Assembly: GCA_047967505.1 (NCBI GenBank)
Contig: CM106540.1
From: Dipteris shenzhenensis
Taxonomy: Eukaryota > Polypodiophyta > Polypodiopsida > Gleicheniales
Strand: one strand, 5' to 3'
Length of the DNA stretch: 64,000 nucleotides
Of this stretch, positions 55,197-64,000 are shown in pieces (the first letter of the stretch is position 1; each line of letters opens with the position of its first letter). Under the pieces are notes generated by a model. It was given only the letters and a program-made list of their open reading frames with translations. It was not told where the DNA came from and made no database searches. The position numbers and the translations under genes are program-made.

Positions 55197-55770
55197 TAAT
55201 AATTCGGGCGTCAATGACCCAAGAAATTTTATTGGCAAGACCATTTACATATGGCAAATGGTTGTTCATCTCTTGATAATCAAGAGCATATATTTTGCTT
55301 GCTGGGAGAAAAGTTGATCCAGAGAGTGCAATCTATTCTCACACTTTCACCTTGATTTACCATGTTTTTGGAGACATCTAAATAGCGAAATACTTATGGG
55401 ACTTGGAGAGGAGAGGTCACTATTAAATATTGACATACATTTTTTGACTCTTATTATATTTGTATCCTCATGCATATGATATCCCTCTTGTAAAGGAAGA
55501 GACACTTCCATGTCATCACAAATGACATTCGTAAGACCTTCGTATTCCCATCAGATCATATAGTGACACTTAGAGCCGTTGATGTTTTGGGATGATTACA
55601 CCCATAGAGTCCTTTATCAACACACTACTCTCTTTCTATAGTGAGTTGTGTCAAGTTAACACCATGTCTTCAATTATATCCAAAACCTAGAAATAAGCAT
55701 GTAATTGATAAAGACTTCTCCCTTAATTAATATCACATGGTGTTAGTGTAATACTTCACCCATTTCATAT
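55197..55770 (+). other. 3' non-coding region of copia element 3
   Basis: Stop-rich sequence between RNase H and polypurine tract, without recognisable domain. Length of about 570 bp is long for copia. Confidence 0.5.
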
Positions 55771-55780
55771 TGAGGGGGAG
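55771..55780 (+). promoter_or_regulatory. Polypurine tract
   Basis: TGAGGGGGAG immediately before the LTR start TGTAGAG at 55781. Confidence 0.8.
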
Positions 55781-56066
55781 TGTAGAGAATTATACATCGG
55801 TGTGATTAGATTGGTCAAATCTGCATGATTGGTGGCTGGGGATCATGGAAAGGAGATGGATTAGGAGATGAGGACTTAGTTTCCCATGTAATGGGTGCTC
55901 ACCCCCTTTGTATGGTGTGGATCACCTTAGCCTTCTCTTTAATGAAGGTGACAGTCAATGCCATCTTAAGTGTTGACTTAATCCTTGTGTTTCACCATTT
56001 TCTCTCCTTCCCTCCTTCTTGAGCTTTCCTCTTCTCATTGAGCACTCTCCATTTGCTTCCAACACG
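55781..56066 (+). mobile_element. 3' LTR of copia element 3
   Basis: Starts TGTAGAGAATTATACATCGG after the polypurine tract. The end is placed at TTCCAACA (56059-56066) as a plausible CA end, without a second copy to confirm it. Confidence 0.6.
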
Positions 56067-58030
56067 CTCACTCTTGGATTATCTCGTCAACCTTGACTCA
56101 AGTTTGTGCTATCTTATAGATATAAGACTGCAGATTAGTAGCACAATTGATTTTGTCCCTCAAAGAGTTTTTCTCACGTGAAAATAATAATCAAGATAAT
56201 CGAATTGGATAATGCATGATAATAAAGAAGGTGCATATTTTTTCTCTCTTTTTCTATGAGAATGACAAAGCTTTCCTATTGGTAGTGTTTCCCTTGTTTT
56301 ACTATGCCTCGAGTGGTCTCAATGGTTTGATAAGAGTGCTTCCTTGAATGGCTGCCAGGGCTAAGAGTCCAATAGTGGGATGTCTAGCTAGCATTGTAAA
56401 AACAGTGCTCCGTGAAGGCTTGCTTGAATCCATGGTAGGATTATTGAGGCTTGAAAGGGATTATGCAGGCTGCTTCACCTAATTGCATCAAGAGCAAAGC
56501 CTTTTGGCCAATGATAATGCTTGGGCACTATAATATTCTACTAGTAGACCCTCAAAAGCCTATTAGCCTAGTGACACAAGGCTGGGAGAAAAGTAGCTAC
56601 AATAGTCTAACGAGCGTGGGACGTAGAAATTCGATTGCCAATGGGGCTAGACTAGCCTTATTAGCCATCGTCGGAAGCGATCTAAGGGCAGTTACAACAT
56701 CGTTGCTCCTTGCCTAAGTGATGTCTACTTTGTGAGTGGGGGTCGCAAGGTTGAGAGACGCACTTGGTCCACGATGGCTTACACACTGCCAGTAGCGTCT
56801 ACGAGGAGTGATTGCACATCGAGAGCCCAAACAATCAACTGTGATTGGATTGGTAGTCTTGCAAACGGAGTTGGGCAGGGGAGCTCCCTCGCCCAATTCA
56901 GAATGAAAAGAGGGCGGGGGAAGCATTGAATGCTCCCCCTAAATAGAACATGTCTAGGGAGTTTTATGGCGCCCGCTAGCTTGCTTTTTTTTTCTCTAAT
57001 TGGTGCTTTCAACTCTTCATGGGCATCCACATCTTGGTGTGTAACTAGCCTAAGGTATGCCATAGTGTAAAAGTGGGAAGTTTAGAGGCCATCCACATAC
57101 CATCGCTAGGGCTGTCTTCGCAGTAGGCTTGTTAGAGAGCCTCCAAACCTGGCACACCAGCCCCATACAAAGCAAGCGAAGATTGCCAAAACTGGCTGAC
57201 AACGAGTGGAGATACAGCTGGTCCCTCAACGCCCCTGTCATTGCAAGCAGCAGATACTCTGTCCTCATGGCTGTAGGAGGTTCGCTCGAGGAGGTGGGGG
57301 GTACCCCAAGGCAACCCCAAATTCTCTTATTGGTGTGGGAGGCCTATCTATTAAACCCAAAGTGCAAGAATGCATGATAGTTACCAAAATGCGAGTAATA
57401 AACCATCATAGTTACAAAAAATGGGAGTGGTCGTTGAAAAATCAAATTTGACGACTCACGAGATCACCCTCCCAGGTATTTTACGCCTGTCTTTTCGCAT
57501 GCAAATGGAGACGCTTCATCATGTTGTGCTCGTCGCTTACCACCCCACATCTGCAATATTGGTTTGGGTGCTGTGTATTTCGTTTAATACCTTCTTACGT
57601 CTCGCCAAAAGTTTGCACTCCGCAGTTGCGATCTTCTCGTCTCGCCAACGTTACCATACACATTGTAGCTGCTGCTATCGCAGCAATTGTTTTATACTAG
57701 AGTAGAAGACGTTAGTTACTACTTGACGGAAGAACTCTTGCTGATGGTAGCCTGAAAAAAGCAGTAACTCTACTTGTTATGTTTAACCTCGGACAATCGA
57801 TTAGACGTCGTGGAGCATCAGATTGAAAAACTCGTGACACACTCAAAGAGAAAGCCACCGAGTGTGTGCTGTTTGACTGCACTTTTTCATACGGGAATTC
57901 GGGCATCCAGGCCGGGCTGGTTTTGTGAGCTTCAAGCCTGCTCGGACGGGATGTTATGATTCGTGCTGAGTGCACGGATAATCTCCCTCATGCACATCGT
58001 TTATTGTTCTGTCTTCTGCCTCGATTTAGA
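56067..58030. other. No gene recognised
   Basis: Less AT-rich than its neighbours, with several overlapping 60-90 codon ORFs on both strands between 56450 and 57980. None shows a domain or splice-linked continuation. It could hold exons of an unrecognised gene. Confidence 0.4.
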
Positions 58031-58033
58031 GAT

Positions 58034-58385
58034 TATGTGTGTGTGTGTGTGTGTTCAGAATATAAGCTTTGGTGGATAACTGAGAAGGCTCTCAAGACTT
58101 TCCTTAAATATATTGCTTAGCACATACAATGATTAGAGGTTTTTATAGATATAAATCTATGTACTCAGCATTAACCAGCATCCAAATATAATTCACGTTT
58201 AAGAAGATGACGTGACGTGCGCTTGTTAGACATGTGAGCACTTAGGTGTGGCTTGAATTTTGCAACCTTTGAGATAGTTTGAAAATCAATGTCCTATAGA
58301 TAAATAGATAGATAGATAGATAGGAGAACGTGTGCCTACGTACATGCGCGAGAGCACTTTTTTTTGTGTGGTGAAAGCGAGAGCG

Positions 58386-58419
<34 letters not shown>

Positions 58420-58430
58420 TAGAGAGAGAG
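58034..58430. repeat. Microsatellite cluster
   Basis: (TG)n near 58034-58053, (GATA)n at 58300-58323, and (GC)n-(CA)n-(GA)n from 58381 to 58430, within 400 bp. Confidence 0.9.
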
Positions 58431-58654
58431 AGTTTATTAAAGTCTTCGAAAGATCGATGGGTCTATGAGACTGAAAAAAAAACAAATACAATTAGAAGAA
58501 ATCTGAATCAGTGGAGCCACACTGTGGGCATGGACAAATATCTGAACCCATGCGAAAAAGATAGATATACAGTGTGGTATCATTGTGGCAGTCCTTTGTA
58601 TGCTGTCTGAGGAACAATATGCACTGGGCGACTGAGAATAGACAGCAGGGTCTC

Positions 58655-58685
58655 AGTGGAGAGAGAGAGAGAGAGAGAGAGAGAG
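58655..58685. repeat. (GA)n microsatellite
   Basis: About 15 uninterrupted GA units. Confidence 0.95.
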
Positions 58686-59328
58686 GTGACTTGTGAAGGT
58701 TTGTAAAAGACACCGACAATGCTTGCCAGAGTCAAATTAAGGCTCTTTAGAAGCTGAAACAGAACAATCCTAAGAGTGCAAGAGGACAGAGCCTCAACAA
58801 GATCAGAAGTCAATAAGCAAACCGTCGAGGGCCAAATTTTGAAAAGGTCGTCTGCATAGAAAGGGCTGTAATGCCCAGGTCAGAGAGTCAAGGGCCAGAT
58901 TCCAGAATGTAGTGGCTGTTGGGAAAGTGCCTTTTCCCAAGAGCAGCTGAACGAAAGGAATAACATTAGCTGTATCTATATCTGCTGTATAGTGCTGTGC
59001 ATTGTAGGACAACTTCTTTCCCGCCACACGACTCCTCTCTGAAACTGCTTCTGTCATTAGATGGAGGATGGCTCAATTATTGGAGTGGGAAAACGAGCAT
59101 TTGCCAGTTGAAAGAAGAAGGTCAAGATCCCCAACGTCCAGCTTATAGTAGATATGATTTATACTAGCTTATACTTCATCATGGCTTTACCTCTAGCTCC
59201 ACAAAAACTCAGTATAAATGGATGCTCAAGTGTGGGTGGGTGCATATATATGGATGCGTGAAATCATATATTCTTCCTGGCTTTCAACTTTCTGATGTCA
59301 TGAGCTTGAAACTGCACTATTTGCTCTA

Positions 59329-59605
59329 TGTTTAGAGAATGATTTTGGCGCTGTCCATGTAGTGTAATAGTGAGTGCACTTTTGTATCCATGTTTTGGTC
59401 CTTCAGTGGACATGTCTACTCAGTTATTGGTTGCCATATCTTGCTGTGTACTTCAGATTTTTATATGTATATGTGCACATCTTTGAGTAGGATGTAGAGA
59501 TCTTAGGTGTGATCTCACGGGCGCAGTTTACTTTCCATTGTGTATTCTACCATGGTATCACAAGCTAGAATTTGAGCTAGAGGTACATGCTTAGATTCTC
59601 TAACA
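59329..59605 (+). mobile_element. Copia 5' LTR (about 277 bp)
   Basis: Starts TGTTTAGAGAATGATT and ends GATTCTCTAACA, giving short inverted ends, and is followed at once by a primer-like site. No 3' partner was found. Confidence 0.6.
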
Positions 59606-59618
59606 TTGTATCAGAGCC
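59606..59618 (+). promoter_or_regulatory. Primer-binding site (iMet type, one change)
   Basis: Reads TTGTATCAGAGCC against TGGTATCAGAGCC. Confidence 0.6.
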
Positions 59619-59811
59619 AAGTCATGATCCAAAGGACCAGAGGTAATTGAGCTTAAAGGGACCTAGAGATCAACGTGATCAGAAGATCAACTCAGAGATG
59701 TAGAGGAAGAGTGCATTGTGACTTAGATCCAAACATGTGTACTTCAAAATAGGTGCAGGTGAGCAGGATGTGCTATCTTTCAGTTAACTTTTTAGATTCT
59801 TCAAGTTTCTA

Positions 59812-60600
59812 TGGCTTCAAAGATGTCATTAGCCAAATTTGGGGACAATTGCAAGCTAGATGAGAGCTATTACCTAATCTGAAAGGTGAAGCTAAGGAGC
59901 CACATGATGGCAAGGAAGATTGGAAGATGGCCATGGACGAAGAACTGAAACCCAAAAATCAACTAGGTGACCTCAAGTAAGTAGTGAAACCAGTTGACCT
60001 AGCATAGGTGGAAAAATGGGAGGAGGAAGGACGTGGGGAGTTACCTTTGATCATTGCTACAATGACGTATGGAGTGATTCCGTAAATCTATTTGGTGGAT
60101 ACTTCAGAGGAGGCTTAGACCATATTGAAAGACTTGTATTAAACAAACAACAATGGCTGGATTCTTGCACGCCATAATAAGTTGTTCACAATGAAGACGG
60201 AGAAAGGAGATCTACTAAGGGAGCATTTGATTAAGATCTAGGTTATCAGCGCTATAGGTCAAAAGACCAAGTCAATTAACCTTTTTAGTGCTGAATATGC
60301 TTCCTAGGATTGCTGACTACACTAACTACTGAAGAGCAATCCAAGGCAGTCACTTTTGATGAGTTGGGCCTAATGCTCATGCAAGAGGAATCCAGGGAGA
60401 AGCATGGGGAAAACAGCATGGATGACAAGGCCTTTCTTGCTTCAAAGGTGAAAAACAGGGTCATGATGGTGACTCTTCAAAACAGATAAGGGACTCTTCA
60501 GAAGATAGAGGTAAGAAGAAACAAATGAAATGCTTCTTTTGTGATAAGCTTGGACACATAGCAAAAGATTTCATATTGAAGAAGGCAAATTAATAGAAGA
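59812..60600 (+). pseudogene. gag: Copia gag remnant
   Basis: MASKMSLAKFGDNCKLDESY opens the frame. Later comes NNNGWILARHNKLFTMKTEKG with DLLREHLIKI, matching copia Gag (LYxxKNQxxxLxLRNKLFxxKM). At about 60527-60575 MKCFFCDKLGHIAKDF is a CCHC knuckle with the last Cys replaced by Phe. Several stops interrupt it. Downstream pol is absent. Confidence 0.7.
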
Positions 60601-60767
60601 AGAACGTGGAGTAGGCCCAGAAGGAAGAACCAAAGGCTCACATTGCGGTGCTGTTCTTGGAGGTTTCCCCAAGCATCCCATGACAAGATTTGCAGACAAT
60701 AAGGTGACTATTATAATGTCAGGCATTTACGATAAGATATTCCAAGGTGTCTCATTTGTGAGCTAGC

Positions 60768-61003
60768 CTTCTCCTTAAGAGCTAGCCTTCATCATGATTG
60801 AGTCTGCCCTTAGGAAGAAAGGAGGTTAAAGATCCGCCATACAACCAGAGGCAACAGCTTCATAGTATGGGCATCTGATGTCTTTTCTTGATGATTGTGA
60901 GAGTTGTCATCGTGGACTTCTTGGAGGGTACAATGCTAATAAGGTCAGTTGTCAAAGAGGCCACTCCAGAGAGATCCAGTTGCAGAATGCTGAAGGTTCA
61001 TGC
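60768..61003 (+). repeat. 243-bp tandem duplication, unit 1
   Basis: CTTCTCCTTAAGAGCTAGCC through GAATGCTGAAGGTTCATG repeats at 61011-61246. The two differ at only about one position by eye (GGCAACAG against GGCGACAG). Confidence 0.95.
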
Positions 61004-61010
61004 GATTAGG

Positions 61011-61246
61011 CTTCTCCTTAAGAGCTAGCCTTCATCATGATTGAGTCTGCCCTTAGGAAGAAAGGAGGTTAAAGATCCGCCATACAACCAGAGGCGACAG
61101 CTTCATAGTATGGGCATCTGATGTCTTTTCTTGATGATTGTGAGAGTTGTCATCGTGGACTTCTTGGAGGGTACAATGCTAATAAGGTCAGTTGTCAAAG
61201 AGGCCACTCCAGAGAGATCCAGTTGCAGAATGCTGAAGGTTCATGT
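61011..61246 (+). repeat. 243-bp tandem duplication, unit 2
   Basis: Second unit of the duplication. A 66-codon ORF starts here at 61121 and ends at 61321; the same frame in unit 1 ends earlier, so I do not call it a gene. Confidence 0.95.
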
Positions 61247-61329
61247 AGCAGATTCTGTCAAAGACTTCATGTCAATGATGAGAGAGCCACAGGACAAGAG
61301 GAACTGACATCTACAACGTGATAGGGGGA

Positions 61330-61740
61330 CTATGGATGGAGAGAGGCTGCCATGTGGGACGAACACCAGCTGCCACATGGGCAGCATATACTTGTCCTTG
61401 TAGTTGATGGAGATCCACCTTTTAGGGCAGCTCTGCTTTTTGAAGGGATGGCCATGGAAGCCTTGATCATTTGGGTCATACATGGGCCCTTATTCAGGGC
61501 AGTATGCAGCCTATTTGAGGCCCCATTGAAGGGGCACAACTGTCTGTTGCTGGCCGAGAGAATGAGCCTTTATAGGTCTGTAGGGCCTGGCCTGGAGAGC
61601 CAGCAGAGTAGGCTGGTCTGCCAAACCCTAGGCAGATCAGCCAAAGCCTAATCGGGTCGACCTGCAGTAGGGCCAGTCGGCCAGAACAGGTGTCTTCCAG
61701 CCCTTGTATAAAACACCCATTGGGAGGGAGAAGAAGCAAT
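61330..61740 (-). repeat. Dispersed GC-rich repeat, inverted copy
   Basis: The minus strand carries TATGCTGCCCATGTGGCAGC and CATGGCAGCCTCTCTCC, like 640-690 on the plus strand. The outer part (61540-61740) has GGTCTGCC and TCGGCC units reminiscent of 1200-1450. A plus-strand GTATAAAACACCC near 61707 looks like a TATA box, so an LTR is possible. Confidence 0.5.
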
Positions 61741-61779
61741 TTAATTTCCGAACAGCTCTTTGCAGGCAGTAACAGTGAC

Positions 61780-62620
61780 CCTCAGAAGTGCACAAGGCAC
61801 TAGAGAGGGCCACACAAGTGCAGCAGCAGCGATGAACCCCTTTTGATTAGATTGAATTCTTTTATATGCTCCTTGTTCCCATGCTTGGAAGCCATACAAA
61901 CAGGGTTGTACCACTCTGGTGAATGAGGACTTCCTCATTTTCCAATTCCATATATGTGTCTTTCTGCATTTAATTTGCATCTAAAAGAGTGAGTTCTGTT
62001 CTCCTGAGATTCTTCTTTCCCCGCAAGCATTTCACTTCTAGTTCAATGACTTTTGGTCCCAAATATGTATATGAAGCAACAATTTCCATCTGTCAGAAAT
62101 GTTCTCTTTGCCCCTCGCCCCCATGATCACGACTTTGTTCTTGTGCAGGGTCACCTCCATCTCAGAGAACTTTCAGAAATTTTTGAGTGCATTCAAGCAT
62201 CTTGGAGATTAGATTTATCCCTTGTAGTAGATCAAGAATGGATTCCTCAGTTATTTGGATGCTTTTTATTTGTTTTCTCTTTCTCCGGTTTTCAGGCTCC
62301 TCTATGAATATCCCAAATAAGGTTGGGGAGAGTGGGCAACCTTGTTTCATCTACCAGCATCTAGCTTAGCTCAACCGAACCCTGCCAGTTAATCATGAAG
62401 TTACACCTCCTATATCCCTAGGAAAAGTTGCCATTCTATCCCATAGCTGTGTCAACATATGAAATCCTTGGAGGAGTAGAAGAGAGAGTTTTCTTTTCTT
62501 GAGTCCATCTATCATTGAGCTTATGGTAATTAAGTGATCTTTTATTGAATGCTTTGGCTTGAAACCGCTTGTGATGAGCGTACATTATTATCCTCTGTTC
62601 ATGGACTTATTTTCAGATCC
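61780..62620 (-). pseudogene. LINE reverse-transcriptase fragment, minus strand
   Basis: Minus-strand motifs in order: FKPKHSIKDHLITISSMIDG (finger region, near 62540), then KQGCPLSPTLFGIFIEE at about 62300-62350, KFSEMEVTLHKNKVVIMG near 62130 (the segment after YADD) and VVQPCLYGFQAWEQGAY near 61890 (thumb). Frame changes and stops separate them and YADD itself is not readable. It is a second, independent LINE copy in the window. Confidence 0.75.
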
Positions 62621-62774
62621 CAAAAAGCTTGGCAATCAAACTGCTTATCGTATCACGTCCTGCAGTTCTTTGTGTCTTTTCTACTACTCCCCACTATATT
62701 ACTGGGAAAACCTTCTTCCATTAATCTGTTGAAAATGTTTCTAATTAACACGTTTCATATTGGTGGTGGGGGTC

Positions 62775-62822
<48 letters not shown>
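62775..62822. repeat. Compound (TG)n(AG)n microsatellite
   Basis: TG to about 62792, then AG to 62822. Confidence 0.95.
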
Positions 62823-62824
<2 letters not shown>

Positions 62825-62953
62825 AAGGCTTATTGAATGTCTTGTTCTTGAAGCGTCAAAACCTGCAGATTACGTTTGAGGAGTCAACACCTTCCAACTT
62901 TTGAACCTTCGAGGATTGTATTTGTTGCAGGATAGCATCATCACAGATTTACA

Positions 62954-63157
62954 ATGTCTTCCGAAGTTTTCTTGCCACAAGAAGAAAAATCAATCAACAA
63001 ACTGGAACCTGCCCAGAACTATAGTGATTGTCAAAATGATAATTGTGATTTTGAGGGTGTCATAAGGCTACATAAATCATGTGGATCTTCCACAGGGGGA
63101 AAAATTCAAGTACCCCCTGCAGCTGAAATTCTCATCTTCAGCTTTTTGGTTTTATAG
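62954..63157 (+). CDS. Hypothetical 67-codon ORF
   Basis: ATG at 62954 opens MSSEVFLPQEEKSINKLEPA and ends TAG at 63155-63157. A pyrimidine-rich TTTGTTGCAG just upstream (62921-62930) could be a splice acceptor, so this may be an internal exon. Composition is protein-like with acidic N-terminus, but no family is recognised and the C-terminal 15 residues look non-coding. Confidence 0.2.
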   Translation: MSSEVFLPQEEKSINKLEPAQNYSDCQNDNCDFEGVIRLHKSCGSSTGGKIQVPPAAEILIFSFLVL

Positions 63158-64000
63158 AAAAAATTAGTATTTAAATTTGAATGCATCCAAAAAGAAAATC
63201 ATATAGAGGTTGTGGCGAATCCAAGTAGTATGTTATTTCTGTCTATTTTGGAAGCTAAGTCTTTCTGGTTTCACAATTATTCAAACGTAACACTTAAATT
63301 TTTGTTCACGAAAGGAGCTACAGGGTGGCTGCAAAAGGGCGACTCCATTTCCAGGTCACAAGAAAAAACGAAGATGGCTGTGCCAGCAATTTGGTTTTCC
63401 ATCTACGTGCAAAAGACAGCACAATTTTCTCAATTTAACAGAAGAAGAAATACAGGTTGGTACAGTAGCCTTCCCTTATGCCAGCTCAAAATAAGCAGTC
63501 GGGGATTTGTATGATCAAAAGGTCGCAATTTGTTTTCCTTTCTTTGAATGATATTTTTTCTTAGTATCCTTAAAATTGAATCATTATGACAAGTATCTAT
63601 CTGGCGATTGACATATGAAATGGGCAGAGACGAGAGACTGGTCCATTCTATGTTCCTCTTCTGAGCCCTCTTTGTTGCATATTGGTTAATTTCAAAGTGG
63701 AAACTGAAACTTATAAGTTGGCCAGCCTTCAACATTCTCTGCTTCCTACATTTCCTTTTTGTAAGATATCATCCAGTTTTTGATATTGTTGAAATAAACA
63801 GAATCGGATCTTCTTTGACCTATGTGTACTCTCCAAAATGCTAAAAGGGATTATTTTTGGACTTGATGTCAAGAATGACAATGGATTTTGTGTGTATGAT
63901 GCGTTCTTGCAAAGGATGGAAGAAGAGACAAAGTAGTTTGACTCTATATGTGCACTGTTGGTATGCACGTAGCAAATTAGAAGCCACCAAGAGATTTCAG
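63158..64000. other. No gene recognised
   Basis: ORFs of about 80-100 codons on both strands lack family features. Nothing else was seen up to the window end. Confidence 0.4.

Larger units (their letters stand above)
50345..56066 (+). mobile_element. 5'-truncated Ty1/copia element (element 3), split by nested insertion
   Basis: Plus-strand order is integrase core, integrase C-terminal region, RT, RNase H, then a polypurine tract and 3' LTR, the copia order. The 5' LTR, gag, protease and integrase N-terminus are missing; the sequence starts abruptly after the G-rich tract. A second element occupies 52082-54611 within the RT to RNase H segment, with TACTA on both sides. Several stops and frameshifts make it inactive. 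Confidence 0.9.

Noticed and set aside
56451-57705. Cluster of 60-95 codon ORFs as a multi-exon gene
   Set aside because: Overlapping ORFs on both strands, no domain and no consistent splice-linked frame.

Overview
The window looks like nuclear DNA of a land plant with a large, transposon-rich genome. The evidence is plant-type LTR retrotransposons (Ty3/gypsy and Ty1/copia) primed from initiator-Met tRNA (TGGTATCAGAGC) or an Asp-tRNA-like site, a multi-intron zinc-knuckle gene of a plant family, abundant (TG)n(GA)n microsatellites, and no operon-like gene packing. I cannot tell from sequence alone whether it is a fern, gymnosperm, lycophyte or angiosperm.

Layout. 1-2.5 kb: GC-richer repeat family with no convincing gene. 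3.8-10.8 kb: degraded minus-strand Ty3/gypsy element with gag, protease, RT, RNase H and a truncated integrase, plus LTR and primer-site pieces. 11.8-12.4 kb: possible further LTR. 13.3-16.9 kb: the only convincing host gene, a plus-strand CCHC zinc-knuckle protein (six exons seen, seven knuckle-like motifs, all introns phase 0); its 5' end is not resolved. 16.9-19.9 kb: intergenic. 19.9-21.2 kb: LINE reverse-transcriptase fragment split by an ~0.9-kb terminal-inverted-repeat element that carries a 60-bp minisatellite. 21.5-34.8 kb: graveyard of copia fragments, duplicated blocks and inverted repeats, including a near-perfect 55-bp-arm foldback at 34.0 kb.

35.2-44.5 kb: nearly full-length plus-strand gypsy element of Tat-like type with ~1-kb LTRs, primer site, gag, protease, RT, degenerate RNase H, integrase and polypurine tract. 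It carries an extra RNase H domain upstream of gag. 46.8-47.2 kb: LTR pieces. 47.3-49.3 kb: ~181-bp satellite array with an insertion. 49.6-50.2 kb: CTAAC-rich and G-rich tracts. 50.3-56.1 kb: 5'-truncated plus-strand copia element, split by a 2,530-bp minus-strand copia derivative with perfect TACTA target duplications. 56.1-59.3 kb: no recognised gene, several microsatellites. 59.3-60.7 kb: copia 5' LTR plus gag remnant. 60.8-61.2 kb: 243-bp tandem duplication. 61.3-61.7 kb: inverted relative of the repeats at the left end. 61.8-62.6 kb: minus-strand LINE fragment. The last 1.4 kb holds only weak ORFs.

Apart from the zinc-knuckle gene nearly everything recognisable is transposon-derived, and most elements carry stops, frameshifts or lost catalytic residues. 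The most unusual item is the Tat-like element: its normal RNase H has lost most catalytic acids, while a second RNase H with a full D-E-D-D set lies in the leader before gag.
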